Below are positions 1 to 8,396 of a DNA stretch of 64,000 nucleotides, one piece after another; position 1 is the stretch's first letter; each line of letters begins with the position of its first letter. The notes under the pieces were generated by a model. That model saw nothing but the letters and a program-made list of their open reading frames with translations. It had not been told where the DNA came from and ran no database searches. This DNA comes from Bacteroidota bacterium. Lineage in GTDB: Bacteria; Bacteroidota; Bacteroidia; Chitinophagales; Saprospiraceae. The stretch lies in NCBI GenBank assembly GCA_030147525.1, contig JASBVF010000002.1, positions 186,001 to 250,000 of the forward strand, read 5' to 3'. Position numbers and translations under genes: made by a program.

Positions 1-836
1 TGAAGGGCATCGACGCCAACCAGACTACCCTCGAAATTCCCACGCAGGCGCTCCGGGAGAGCACGGCAGCCATGCCCGTCATTATCGGTAAAAACATGGC
101 AGACGCCGCCAAATTGGAAACAGGCGACGAGGTCTTGCTCCGCTGGCGGGACAAGGACGGCACCTTCGATGCCTCCAGCGCCACCATCGTTCAGGTTTTT
201 GAAACCAACGTGCCGACCGTGGACAACGGGCAGCTCTGGATTTCCATCGAAAAACTGTGGGAAATGACGGGCCTGCAAGGTCATGCGACCCTGTTCGTGG
301 CCAATGAAAAATACCAACCCGAACAAATTCCGGGCTGGAAATATGAGAGCCAGACGGAACTGCTGAGCGATATCACGGACATCATCGCCACAAAAAAAGT
401 CAGTGGTTCCATCATGTATTTGTTGCTGCTGGCCATCGCCCTGCTGGCTATTTTCGACACGCAAGTGCTCTCCGTTTTCAGGAGGCAAAAAGAAATTGGA
501 ACCTATATTTCACTGGGCATGACGAGGGCACAAGTCGTCGGGCTGTTCACCGTGGAGGGCAGCATGTACAGCATTTTTGCTATGACGGTGGGCAGTATCA
601 TCGGCATCCCATTGTTTACTTACCTGGCCACCAAGGGCATTGCGTTCCCGACCGCCTCAGCATCGAGGGACATGGGCGTGGCGATGGCGGAACGGATATT
701 TCCCGTCTTCGGGATTCAACTGATTTTGGGCACTATTCTCCTCGTGGTCATTGCGGCCACCATCGTGAGTTTTTTGCCGGCCCGGAAAATTTCCAAAATG
801 GACCCGGTTCAGGCACTTAAAGGAAAATTGCAATGA
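1..836 (+). CDS. ABC transporter permease, FtsX/MacB type (5' end outside window)
   Basis: The reading frame is open from base 3 to the TGA at 834-836, so the gene begins upstream of the window; the ATG at 72 is only an internal Met. The visible part has an extracytoplasmic MacB-like core domain, then three hydrophobic segments (starting near bases 405, 540 and 705) and the typical FtsX ending with a PARKISKMDPVQALK-like coupling motif. FtsX permeases pair with a cytoplasmic ATPase to export or extract lipids, lipoproteins or peptides. The stop overlaps the next permease start as ATGA, so the two are translationally coupled and probably form a heterodimer. No ATPase is visible; it presumably lies upstream. 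The substrate cannot be told from the sequence, but the LolA-like protein downstream hints at a lipoprotein or lipid. Confidence 0.88.
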   Translation, partial: KGIDANQTTLEIPTQALRESTAAMPVIIGKNMADAAKLETGDEVLLRWRDKDGTFDASSATIVQVFETNVPTVDNGQLWISIEKLWEMTGLQGHATLFVANEKYQPEQIPGWKYESQTELLSDITDIIATKKVSGSIMYLLLLAIALLAIFDTQVLSVFRRQKEIGTYISLGMTRAQVVGLFTVEGSMYSIFAMTVGSIIGIPLFTYLATKGIAFPTASASRDMGVAMAERIFPVFGIQLILGTILLVVIAATIVSFLPARKISKMDPVQALKGKLQ

Positions 837-2107
837 TAAAATTTCTCTTAAAAGGCATCCTCCGTGATAAAACCCGCAGCCTGCTGCCCATCGTCGTGGT
901 GAGCATCGGCGTAATGCTTACCATTGCGCTGAGCGCCTACATGAAGGGGGCTTTCGGCGACATGATTGACCAAAATGCCCGCTTCGATACCGGGCATGTG
1001 AAAGTCATGACGAGGGCTTACCTCGAAAACAAAAACCAGATGCCCAACGACCTGGCCCTGCTGGGCGTGGATTCGCTTGCGCAATCACTGCGGCAGGATT
1101 TCCCCGATTATCAGTGGGTGCAGCGCATACGCTTTGGCGGGCTGATTGACGTGCCGGACGAGAACGGCGAATCGAAAGGCCAGGGTCCGGCTTCGGGCAT
1201 GGCCATCGACCTGCTGAACGAAAGCAGCGGTGAAGCCAAACGCCTGAACATCGAGACTTCGCTGGTGAGCGGCGCACTGCCCACGCAGAGCGGGGAGGCC
1301 ATCATCGGCCATGATTTTGCGGAAAAGTTGGGCTTGAAAGTGGGCGATGAAATCACCTATTTCGGCTCGACGATGAACGGCAGCATGACTTTCCAGAATT
1401 TTAAAATCAGCGGCACCATCCGCTTCGGTGCAGCGGTCATGGACCGGGGCGCTGTGGTGGTGGACATCACCGACGCACAGCAAATGCTGGACATGCAGGA
1501 CGGCGCCGGTGAAATACTCGGTTTCTCCAAACTCAATGTGTACGACGATGAACAGGCGGGCAGGATGGCCGAAAAATTCAATGCAAAATATGCCGGGGAC
1601 AGCGACGAGTTCGCCCCGGTCATGCTGCCCCTGAAACAGCAGAACAACCTCGGCGAATGGTTGGACTACGCCGATATGATGTCCGGCATTTTTGTGTTCA
1701 TTTTCATTCTGGCCATGTCCATTGTGCTGTGGAACACAGGCTTGCTCGGCGGGCTGCGTCGCTACCAGGAGTTTGGCATCCGGCTGGCGCTGGGCGAGCC
1801 GAAGGGCCGGATTTACCGCAATTTGATTTTGGAGGCGGTACTCATCGGCGCCATTGGTTCGGTGGTGGGTACCATCCTCGGGATGGCGATTTCGTATTAC
1901 GTGCAGGTGGTTGGCATCGACATCAGCGGTTTTTTGAAAAACTCCACGATGCTGATGCCCTCGGTGCTGCGGGCGAAGGTGACGCCGGAACTGTTTTACA
2001 TCGGCTTCATCCCCGGCGTGCTGGCCATGGTTTTTGGGAACATGCTGTCGGGCATCGGCATTTACAAGCGGGAGACGGCGAGGTTGTTTAAGGAGCTGGA
2101 GGTGTGA
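833..2107 (+). CDS. ABC transporter permease, FtsX/LolC-E type
   Basis: A 424-aa integral membrane protein with the classic four-segment FtsX layout: one N-terminal membrane segment (about residues 13-37), a large periplasmic domain (about 40-280), then three membrane segments (about 285-305, 330-360, 385-410). The cytoplasmic turn after the second segment reads RRYQEFGIRLALGEPKGRI, the coupling-helix type seen in LolC/LolE/MacB relatives. It starts inside the stop of the preceding permease (ATGA overlap at 833-836), so both are made from one message, probably in equal amounts. It has no attached ATPase domain. Lipoprotein or lipid handling is inferred from the next gene; export of another substrate is possible. 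Confidence 0.88.
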   Translation: MIKFLLKGILRDKTRSLLPIVVVSIGVMLTIALSAYMKGAFGDMIDQNARFDTGHVKVMTRAYLENKNQMPNDLALLGVDSLAQSLRQDFPDYQWVQRIRFGGLIDVPDENGESKGQGPASGMAIDLLNESSGEAKRLNIETSLVSGALPTQSGEAIIGHDFAEKLGLKVGDEITYFGSTMNGSMTFQNFKISGTIRFGAAVMDRGAVVVDITDAQQMLDMQDGAGEILGFSKLNVYDDEQAGRMAEKFNAKYAGDSDEFAPVMLPLKQQNNLGEWLDYADMMSGIFVFIFILAMSIVLWNTGLLGGLRRYQEFGIRLALGEPKGRIYRNLILEAVLIGAIGSVVGTILGMAISYYVQVVGIDISGFLKNSTMLMPSVLRAKVTPELFYIGFIPGVLAMVFGNMLSGIGIYKRETARLFKELEV

Positions 2108-2113
2108 ATGTAC

Positions 2114-2151
2114 CGCCGAACTCCGTTCGGCGACTAAGCACTATCGCTTAG
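2114..2151 (+). other. Two tandem hairpins after the permease operon
   Basis: Seven bases past the permease stop there is a perfect 8-bp stem (2114-2121 with 2125-2132, 3-nt loop) and directly after it a 6-bp stem (2134-2139 with 2146-2151). Neither is followed by a T-run, so they look more like mRNA 3'-end-stabilising or processing structures than intrinsic terminators. Confidence 0.45.
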
Positions 2152-2193
2152 CTGTTTGAATTTCAGAAATTACCTCATTGATTTTGCGCCGCC

Positions 2194-2291
2194 TTGTCAT
2201 CGCCGAAGGCGACCTGCTACATCACGAGGGACGCTAAAAGTGCCATCTAAACAGCCCTCATGACGTAGCAGGTCGCCTTCGGCGATGACAA
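2194..2291. repeat. Long imperfect inverted repeat, 37-bp arms
   Basis: Arms 2194-2230 and 2255-2291 match in 35 of 37 positions as reverse complements, around a 24-nt loop. The outer 27 bp are identical. The arms contain the motif CGCCGAAGGCG, itself a short palindrome. There is no ORF, no T-run and no target-site duplication that I can see. This is a large foldable intergenic element of the REP/MITE kind between the permease operon and the LolA-like gene; the remaining sequence in the 2108-2486 gap shows nothing else recognisable. Confidence 0.8.
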
Positions 2292-2486
2292 CCGGGAAAA
2301 CCGCAAACAACAAGCTGTTTTCAGAAAGCCGATGAGTCCTGCGGGGTAAAACCCAACATCCATGCGGTTTTTTAACAAAATCTTTCAACCATTTTACGAT
2401 AAAACCAGATTCAATTTTTCTGAAAAAAACCTCTTTTTTATAGTGGCTTATAAAAGTGAACGCCACTCCTAATTCAAAATTCAACC

Positions 2487-3221
2487 ATGAAAAAAATATT
2501 CGCACTCCTTGTTTTTTCCACTTTTACCCTCGTCGCCCAGGCGCAGGATGCCAATGCCATTCTCGATAAAGTGGACATAAACCTGTCCTCCAAAAACCGG
2601 GTCATCAAATCCGAAATGGTCATTCACGGCCGCCGCAACAGCCGCACCGTCACCTCGCAGGGCTGGTCGGAGGGCGACGACCGCTCCATGACCGAATACC
2701 TTGCCCCCGCCCGTGAAAAGGGCACAAAAATGCTCAAGCTCGACGACCGCCTCTGGATTTACTCGCCCTCCTCCGACCGCATCGTGCAGATTTCCGGGCA
2801 CATGCTCCGGCAATCTGTCATGGGCAGCGACCTCTCGTACGAAGACATGATGGAAGACCGGAAATTGCAGGAAATGTACACCGCCAAAGTCACGGGAGAA
2901 GAGAACCTCAATGGCCGCAAATGCTGGGTGCTGAAACTGGATGGCAAGGTGGAAGACATCGCCTACCAAAGCCGGAAAATCTGGGTGGACCAGGAGCGCT
3001 ACGTGCCGCTGAAGGAGGAACTTTTCGCCAAGAGCGGTCAATTGCTCAAAAAAACGGAGATGAAGGACGTGAAAAAAGTGGACGGCCGATGGTTCCCGAT
3101 GACGATGATTTACAAGGACATGCTGAAGGACGGGAAGGGCACGGAGTTCCGCCTGCTGGAAATCAAGTTTGACCAGCAGATTCCGGAGTATGTGTTTTCG
3201 AAGGGGGCGTTAAAAAAGTAG
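2487..3221 (+). CDS. Outer membrane lipoprotein-sorting protein (LolA-like fold)
   Basis: A 244-aa protein with a clear signal peptide (Met-Lys-Lys start, hydrophobic core, cleavage after AQA near residue 20). The rest matches the COG2834-type outer membrane lipoprotein-sorting family: an early IxSEMxIHGRRNSRT strand, a KGTKMLKLDDRLWIYSP strand and a C-terminal MxYKDMLKDGKGTEF region, forming the open beta-barrel half-pipe that carries a lipid or acyl chain across the periplasm. Such proteins often accompany FtsX-type ABC permeases, and here one lies upstream on the same strand, though 379 bp away, so separate transcription is possible. Classical LolA is shorter and differs in sequence; this is the broader family and the cargo is unknown. 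Confidence 0.82.
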   Translation: MKKIFALLVFSTFTLVAQAQDANAILDKVDINLSSKNRVIKSEMVIHGRRNSRTVTSQGWSEGDDRSMTEYLAPAREKGTKMLKLDDRLWIYSPSSDRIVQISGHMLRQSVMGSDLSYEDMMEDRKLQEMYTAKVTGEENLNGRKCWVLKLDGKVEDIAYQSRKIWVDQERYVPLKEELFAKSGQLLKKTEMKDVKKVDGRWFPMTMIYKDMLKDGKGTEFRLLEIKFDQQIPEYVFSKGALKK

Positions 3222-3265
3222 ACTTGAGTTAAGCAGTATCTGAATTCTTCTGTGTCCGCCTGTAT

Positions 3266-4156
3266 TTAGTTGTTCGGCACACCTCCTGCCTGGTAGCCTC
3301 CGGGTTTTTCACCCGAAAAAAAATTATACTGCCACAGGCCTTTTTTCCAGGCTTTGTACTGGTAGTAGGTGCTCCAGGTATTGGCGGTTTGCAAAGGACT
3401 TCTTTTACCCAAAAGCTGGGAAATGGCGGTGATAACGATGCCCGGAAAAAAGTAGTAGTACAGCCGTTTGATGCTGGGCAGCACCTGCTCTGTCACGTCT
3501 TTCACGGTAGCATCCCGAAAGCCTGCCTCCCGCATTTTCTGATGAAATACTTCCGTTACTTCATAACTTTTGATGGCCCAGGTATTCGTCCACTTGTCCA
3601 TCAGCCGGGCCTCCGGGCTTCCTTTCTTCAATGGCACACTAAAAAAATCAGCCACGACGAGCCGCCCTCCGGGGCGCAATATCCGGTAGGCTTCCCGCAG
3701 AAAGTCCATTTTTTCAGAAGCATAACATGCGCTATTGATGGCCCATACCACGTCGAAAGAATGATCGGGAAAACCCGTGCAGAGATAGTTCCGCCGGTCA
3801 AATTCCGTGAGGTTATCGACGCCCTGGAACCGGGCATTACGACGGCAGGAGTGCACCTGTTTTTCGCTGAGCGTAATGCCATGCACCCGGCAGCCGAAGT
3901 TTTTAGCCAGGTAAATGGCCGCCCCCCCTACGCCGCAACCGGCGTCGAGCACCTTGTCAACCGGGGAAATTTTAGCTAATTCTGCAAGCTTACGGTTCAT
4001 CAGGTTGAGGGCCTGACGCAGGCGCCGGGTGCCTTTTTCCCAGTAGCCGTAGTGCATGCTGTGGTGGGTTTTCAAATGCCAGACGATGCGGAAATCCACT
4101 TCGCAATTGTCGTAGTAAGCGACGATCTCGTTTTCATTGATTGATGGAAAAGTCAT
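3266..4156 (-). CDS. Class I SAM-dependent methyltransferase (UbiE / sterol or tocopherol C-methyltransferase-like)
   Basis: A 296-aa cytoplasmic enzyme. Motif I, VLDAGCGVGGAAIYLA (about residues 64-79), is the SAM-binding glycine loop; motif II GITLSEKQV follows and the post-motif RILRPGGRLVVADFF (about 145-160) is typical of the UbiE/Coq5 and gamma-tocopherol/sterol methyltransferase branch. The N-terminal YYDNCEVDFRIVWHLKTHHSMHYGYW region is the substrate lid often found in small-molecule C-methyltransferases of this group. It stands alone on the minus strand and converges with the LolA-like gene. The substrate cannot be assigned; a quinone, a lipid or a secondary metabolite is possible. 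Confidence 0.85.
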   Translation of the reverse strand: MTFPSINENEIVAYYDNCEVDFRIVWHLKTHHSMHYGYWEKGTRRLRQALNLMNRKLAELAKISPVDKVLDAGCGVGGAAIYLAKNFGCRVHGITLSEKQVHSCRRNARFQGVDNLTEFDRRNYLCTGFPDHSFDVVWAINSACYASEKMDFLREAYRILRPGGRLVVADFFSVPLKKGSPEARLMDKWTNTWAIKSYEVTEVFHQKMREAGFRDATVKDVTEQVLPSIKRLYYYFFPGIVITAISQLLGKRSPLQTANTWSTYYQYKAWKKGLWQYNFFSGEKPGGYQAGGVPNN

Positions 4157-4394
4157 GCCGGAGTCTTAGTTCAATTTGGAAAAATGGCATGGTTTGAGGT
4201 TTGTACGCTAAAATTAAAAATTTTTGAGGTAAAACAATGAATAGTGCACGCAGGATTCTTTCAGCGGATTCTTTTGACCTGAAAAAGTAACTGAGGCCTG
4301 AAAATGATCTCAATGAACAGCGAGCCGTCAAAAACCAGGGATAGCGTCAAAAATTTTAATGTTCCCCGAATCAAAGGGGGTGAAATTTTCAACA

Positions 4395-4426
4395 ATTGAT
4401 ATTTTCTTTGTGAGCGCTTATTTTTG
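4395..4426 (+). promoter_or_regulatory. Candidate Bacteroidota promoter for the LytTR regulator
   Basis: TATTTTTG at 4419-4426 fits the Bacteroidota -7 consensus TAnnTTTG, and ATTG at 4395-4398 sits 20 nt upstream, close to the usual -33 TTTG spacing. Transcription would start about 20 nt before the ATG at 4452. Upstream, 4347-4390, there are TGAAATTTT- and CCCCGAAT-like words that weakly resemble the 21-bp array units found further on. The 4157-4451 gap holds nothing else recognisable. Confidence 0.4.
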
Positions 4427-4451
4427 AAAGTATCCAAACAAACATACACTG

Positions 4452-5231
4452 ATGAAAGCCACTTTCGACACCCCGGACGCTTCCTCTCCTTTCGATAAAA
4501 TTTCCATTCTGATCGTTGAGGATGAACCCATTATCGCCGCCGACCTGCAAGACAGGCTCCTGGAAGCGGGATACAACGTGTTGGGCCCTGTCGCAGCAGG
4601 CGAAGAAGCGCTCGGTTTTTTTGACCAAAACCCGCCCGACCTCGTCATCATGGATATACAGCTGGAAGGTGAATGGGACGGCATCGAAACCACCCGCCGC
4701 ATCCGGCAAAAAAAAGACCTGCCCATTATTTTCCTGACCAGCAATTCTGACGACGCAACTTTTCGTACGGCCCGCCAGCTCAGCCCGCAAGCGTTTTTAT
4801 CAAAACCTTTCCGGGGACGAGACCTCATCCACGCCATTGAAATTGCCATCCGCCAGTTCACGAAAACATCAGATCCTCAGAATTCTTCCATAGAGGAAAA
4901 TGATGCTTATTTACTGAGCGACCGGCTTTTTATCAAAGTAAAAGACCGGATGAAACGACTGTTTTTCAAAGATATCCTCTGGCTGGAGGCCGACGATTAT
5001 TACTGCAAGGTAGTGACCCCTGACAGCGAATTCCTCGTGACCAAAACCCTCAAGAAATTCAGCGAAGCTTTCCTTTCCAGGCCTGAATTCATGCGGGTTC
5101 ACCGCTCCTACATTATCAACCTTCAACACGTGGAGGAGATTGGGGAGGTGCACCTCTTTATTGGTAAAAAACAAATTCCCGTCAGCCGGAATTTCCGGGA
5201 AGAACTGCTCGGAAAACTTAAAAATTACTGA
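4452..5231 (+). CDS. LytTR-family response regulator
   Basis: A 259-aa transcription factor. Residues about 17-135 are a CheY-like receiver with all key residues: acidic pair E23/D24, phospho-acceptor D68 in LVIMDIQL, T96 and K118 in SKPF. After a linker, residues about 150-259 form a LytTR DNA-binding domain, with the EADDYYCKVVT strand, LKKFSEAF helix and the FMRVHRSYIINL signature. LytTR proteins bind pairs of short direct repeats spaced by two helical turns. The gene is 56 bp upstream of a histidine kinase in the same direction, which is its probable partner. Repeats with 21-bp period downstream (7215, 7691, 8563) are its likely targets by inference. Confidence 0.93.
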   Translation: MKATFDTPDASSPFDKISILIVEDEPIIAADLQDRLLEAGYNVLGPVAAGEEALGFFDQNPPDLVIMDIQLEGEWDGIETTRRIRQKKDLPIIFLTSNSDDATFRTARQLSPQAFLSKPFRGRDLIHAIEIAIRQFTKTSDPQNSSIEENDAYLLSDRLFIKVKDRMKRLFFKDILWLEADDYYCKVVTPDSEFLVTKTLKKFSEAFLSRPEFMRVHRSYIINLQHVEEIGEVHLFIGKKQIPVSRNFREELLGKLKNY

Positions 5232-5287
5232 ATGAAACAAACCACAGCGAATCTCATTTTTTTATCAAACAACAGAACTAGGCCAAT

Positions 5288-7168
5288 ATGAAAATCTCTC
5301 TTTCCATCTCCCTGATCGCATTCCTGATCATACCGGCAATGAGCCAGAACAGCCAGCCCGACAGCCTTGCCGCCGTTATCGAAAAACTGCCTGACGATAC
5401 TGTCAAAGTCAGAAAACTGCACGAACTGGCAGATATCTACTACCGCCTTGACCTCCAAAAGGAAAGACAGTACCTGGACAAAGGCTATCAACTTGCCCGG
5501 CAACTGAAAGCGCAGGATTGGTTCCCCCTGTTCCATACCCGCATCGGCGCCAACTTTGCCAACACCGGCGTGCCCGATTCTGCTTTGCATTATTTCAACC
5601 TGGCTGAACAGGGTTTTCAAAAATCCGGCGACAAGAAAAACCTGGCCAAAGTGCTGACCAAAAAACGTTGGGTTTACAACTACCTCGGCAACCTCGAAAA
5701 AGCGCTCGAATATGCCTTCGATGCCCTCGCTATCTACGAAGAACTCAGGGACGAGCCCGGCACCGCCATCGCCTACAGCTACATCGGTGAAATCCTGTAC
5801 CACCAACAGAAATACCAGGAGGCCGCATCGTACGCCCAAAAAGGCTACGACATCCAGAAGCGCCTCGGCATGAAGGACGATCTGGCCTATTCCTGCCAGA
5901 ACCTCGGCGACGCCTGGCTGCAGATCGGCGACTACGACAAGGCGCTGGCTTTTCAAAACGAAGGACTCGCCCTGCGCCGGGAGCTCCAGCTCGACCTGGA
6001 AGCCGGCCTTTCGCTCAACAGCCGGGGCAACGCGCTTAAATACATGAAACGCTACCCGGAAGCACTGACCAGCTACCTGGAAAGCCTCGAACTTGCCCGC
6101 CGGGCCAACTTTCAGTCGCTGTTGCAGGCCAGCACGAGCAATGTCGGCCACCTTTACAGCCTCATGGGTAAATATGAGGAAGCCCTGCCCTACCACCTCA
6201 AAAGCCGTGACCTGATCCATGCCTCCGGCGATATGACAAAAGTGCCCGAAAATTACCGGCTTATTGCTGAAGCCTACAGCGGCATCGGCCGGTACGACTC
6301 GGCCTATCATTTTCAAAAATTGCATGCCGAGGCTAAAGACAGCCTGCTGACGGAGCAGACCAGCGCCCGCATGTCGGAGTTGCAAACCAAATATGAAACG
6401 GCCCAGCGGGAAGCAAAAATCACCGTTCAGGAACAGCAACTCAGGAAGCAGCAAACCGTGATCTGGGCGGTAGCATCCGTCCTCGCCATAGCCCTCATAG
6501 CCGGGGGGCTGCTCTGGCGTTTATCGCAGAAATTGCGCAAGCGCAACCGGGAAAAGGAATTTTTGATCAAAGAAATCCACCACCGTGTAAAAAATAACCT
6601 GCAAGTACTCTCCAGCCTGCTGCATTTGCAGTCGAGGCACATCCGGGACGATGCAGCCCTCGACGCCGTACGGGAGGGCCAGAGCCGGGTGGAAGCGATG
6701 GGCCTCATCCACCAGAAACTCTACATGGGCGGCAACCTCGCCTCCGTCGACATGCAGGACTACCTCCACAACCTCGGCGACACCCTGCTCGATGCCTACA
6801 AGCTGCAGGAAGGTCAGGTAAAAATCATCTACCACCTCGACCCGCTGCACCTCGACGTCGATACCGCCATCCCGCTGGGCCTCATCATCAACGAGCTGGT
6901 GACCAACTCCCTGAAATACGCCTTCCCCGGCGGCCGGAAAGGCCTGCTGGAAATCACCCTGCGGAAGGATGAAAAAGGCAGGCTTTGCCTGAAAGTCGCC
7001 GACGACGGCGTGGGTAAGAACGGCGCTCCCGTACTGAAAAGCAGCACCTCCTTCGGTACCAGCCTGGTGGATATTTTAAGTAAAAAACTGAAGGGTACGC
7101 CACAGATCTCGAATGGAGACGGGTATGCGACGGTGATTGAGTTTGAGAATTTCAAGGAAGCAAAATAA
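5288..7168 (+). CDS. TPR-containing sensor histidine kinase, HisKA_2 type
   Basis: A 626-aa membrane kinase. A signal peptide (about 1-20) is followed by about seven tetratricopeptide repeats (about 25-340; e.g. the A-x-Y-x-G-E-I-L-Y-H-Q-Q-K-Y-Q-E-A unit), a short coiled coil (345-385), one membrane helix (about 390-411) and a cytoplasmic kinase. The phospho-acceptor is H432 in EIHHRVKNNLQ, the HisKA_2 form, and the ATPase domain has an N-box GLIINELVTNSLKYAF (about 530-545) and a DDGVGK G1 box. So the TPR array is periplasmic and probably senses a protein or peptide. It sits between the LytTR regulator and a degenerate receiver, presumably one operon. HisKA_2 kinases form dimers that phosphorylate separate receivers. 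Confidence 0.92.
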   Translation: MKISLSISLIAFLIIPAMSQNSQPDSLAAVIEKLPDDTVKVRKLHELADIYYRLDLQKERQYLDKGYQLARQLKAQDWFPLFHTRIGANFANTGVPDSALHYFNLAEQGFQKSGDKKNLAKVLTKKRWVYNYLGNLEKALEYAFDALAIYEELRDEPGTAIAYSYIGEILYHQQKYQEAASYAQKGYDIQKRLGMKDDLAYSCQNLGDAWLQIGDYDKALAFQNEGLALRRELQLDLEAGLSLNSRGNALKYMKRYPEALTSYLESLELARRANFQSLLQASTSNVGHLYSLMGKYEEALPYHLKSRDLIHASGDMTKVPENYRLIAEAYSGIGRYDSAYHFQKLHAEAKDSLLTEQTSARMSELQTKYETAQREAKITVQEQQLRKQQTVIWAVASVLAIALIAGGLLWRLSQKLRKRNREKEFLIKEIHHRVKNNLQVLSSLLHLQSRHIRDDAALDAVREGQSRVEAMGLIHQKLYMGGNLASVDMQDYLHNLGDTLLDAYKLQEGQVKIIYHLDPLHLDVDTAIPLGLIINELVTNSLKYAFPGGRKGLLEITLRKDEKGRLCLKVADDGVGKNGAPVLKSSTSFGTSLVDILSKKLKGTPQISNGDGYATVIEFENFKEAK

Positions 7169-7214
7169 CGTCTTCCTGAAGGGAAGGCTTTCCGCAGGAA
7201 GCAAACCTCAGTAC

Positions 7215-7272
7215 CCTTCCTTGAAAAATTACCGGCCTTCCCTGAAAAACGCTCCCTTGCCTGATGAAGGGC
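7215..7272 (+). promoter_or_regulatory. 21-bp-phased direct repeats before the receiver gene (array 1)
   Basis: Units CCTTCCTTGAAAAA and CCTTCCCTGAAAAA have their TGA at 7222 and 7243, exactly 21 bp apart, with a weaker third CCTTGCCTGATGAA at 7262. Two-turn direct repeats are the known binding geometry of LytTR regulators, and a LytTR gene lies 2 kb upstream. Binding itself is inferred. Confidence 0.45.
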
Positions 7273-7289
7273 GCTCATCTTGCACCCCC

Positions 7290-7658
7290 ATGAAGCCAAC
7301 TTTCATTCTCCTCGTCGAAGACGAACCCGTCGTCGCCTGCGACCTCCGGATCGAGCTGGAACTTGCAGGCTGCCGGGTTCTCACTGCACATGATGCTGCC
7401 ACCGCCCTTGCCCTGTGCAGCCGTCACCTGCCTGATGCTGCTATCCTGAATTTTCATTTTAAAACCCAGTTGGACGGGATGGAGCTGGCCCGTCTCCTGC
7501 GCATCCATTACCTGATGCCTGTGCTTTTTATCACCGGAGCCCGTCGGGAAGACCTCGAAGCGTCCGGATATTTCTACGCCGGGGTGGAGGTGTTGCACAA
7601 GCCTTTCACCCGCCATCAACTGAAGGATTTCCTGCTGACATTACGAGGAAATGAATAA
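7290..7658 (+). CDS. Stand-alone receiver domain lacking the phospho-acceptor Asp
   Basis: A 122-aa single receiver domain. I chose the ATG at 7290 because the CheY-like fold starts there (MKPTFILLVEDEPVV); the longer frame from 7137 overlaps the kinase and adds only low-complexity residues. The acidic pair E10/D11, T82 and K104 (HKPF) are kept, but the position of the phosphorylated Asp is Asn54 in AAILNFHF, so ordinary phosphorylation is not expected. It could be a pseudo-receiver that works by binding the kinase, or a decaying gene. The 3' half and downstream repeats were copied again at about 8382-8640. No output domain is present. Confidence 0.82.
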   Translation: MKPTFILLVEDEPVVACDLRIELELAGCRVLTAHDAATALALCSRHLPDAAILNFHFKTQLDGMELARLLRIHYLMPVLFITGARREDLEASGYFYAGVEVLHKPFTRHQLKDFLLTLRGNE

Positions 7659-7678
7659 AGGCCCAGCTTCCCGCCGCC

Positions 7679-7755
7679 TTTTGTTTGAAAAACGTTCCCT
7701 GAAAATTTGACGCCCTTCCCTGAGAATTGGCTGCTGTTGGCTGAAAAAATGGTAC
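7679..7755 (+). promoter_or_regulatory. 21-bp-phased direct repeats before the TonB-domain gene (array 2)
   Basis: Three units with CTGAAAATTT, CTGAGAATTG and CTGAAAAAAT have their TGA at 7700, 7721 and 7742: perfect 21-bp phasing. A further TGAAAAA lies 14 bp before the first. The first two units carry TTCCCTGA, shared with array 1. Position (120-185 bp before the next start) suits an activator site. Confidence 0.5.
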
Positions 7756-7863
7756 ATCCCTTTTTTGACGACTGTAGATTCGTCGCATCAAAACACCAGA
7801 CGAGCACTCCACCCTGAAAAATCAAGCACTTCATTATTCCTCGTTTTCAAAAAGCAAACACCA

Positions 7864-8340
7864 ATGAAAAAGCCAATCTTTTCATCAACCGCCTTACTCG
7901 CCGGCTTCTTAGGCCTGACCCTCAACATCGTTGCCGTTGCCCAACAACCGGATCAGCTGGCAGTCTTCGTCAGTCAGCATGCACCAAAACCGGAGGTCTG
8001 CGCCACCCAGGCGGCAAGTTCCATATCCACTTTACTTCCCGGTTTCAAAGCAGACCGGCAGGCGGCGGCTTTCGAAGAGTTGGAAAAATACGTTGCCGCC
8101 AACCTGAGCTACCCTGAAAAAGCAAGGGAAAACGGCATCGAAGGAACGGTAAAAGTTCTGGTTGAAATATCAGCCGAGGGCAAAGTCAGCCCCATCCGCT
8201 TCATCGAATCACCCGGCTTTGGCTGCGACGAGGCGGTACTCGATTTGATCGAAAAAATGCCAGCCTGGCAGCCCGGCAAAAAGTGCGGACTCCCGGTAAA
8301 AACAAAGCAAGTACTCGAATTCACGTTCAATCTGAAATAA
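7864..8340 (+). CDS. Secreted TonB C-terminal-domain protein
   Basis: A 158-aa protein starting at the ATG at 7864 (MKKPIF...), because a good signal peptide begins there (core LLAGFLGLTLNIVAVA, cleavage near residue 27); an upstream in-frame ATG at 7765 adds 33 residues without a function. Residues about 70-158 are a TonB C-terminal domain: YPEKARENGIEGTVKVLVEISAEGKV, then the S-P-G-F-G-C-D-E-A-V-L region and the closing strand. Unlike TonB it has no lasting membrane anchor and no proline-rich spacer, so it is more likely a free periplasmic or surface protein of the energy-transducer family than a true TonB. It follows the kinase/receiver operon and carries a 21-bp repeat array upstream. Confidence 0.82.
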   Translation: MKKPIFSSTALLAGFLGLTLNIVAVAQQPDQLAVFVSQHAPKPEVCATQAASSISTLLPGFKADRQAAAFEELEKYVAANLSYPEKARENGIEGTVKVLVEISAEGKVSPIRFIESPGFGCDEAVLDLIEKMPAWQPGKKCGLPVKTKQVLEFTFNLK

Positions 8341-8353
8341 GCGGAATTCGAAA

Positions 8354-8396
8354 GGGAGGCGGTAATAAGCTGGTTTTTAGTCTGCCTCCCGCTTTT
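8354..8396 (+). terminator. Possible intrinsic terminator after the TonB-domain gene
   Basis: GGGAGGC (8354-8360) pairs with GCCTCCC (8384-8390) across a 23-nt loop and is followed by GCTTTT. The stem is GC-rich but the loop long and T-run short, so efficiency is uncertain. Confidence 0.45.

Noticed and set aside
5225-6454. 409-aa minus-strand frame opposite the TPR kinase
   Set aside because: Low-complexity translation with no family resemblance; the plus strand codes for a full TPR kinase.
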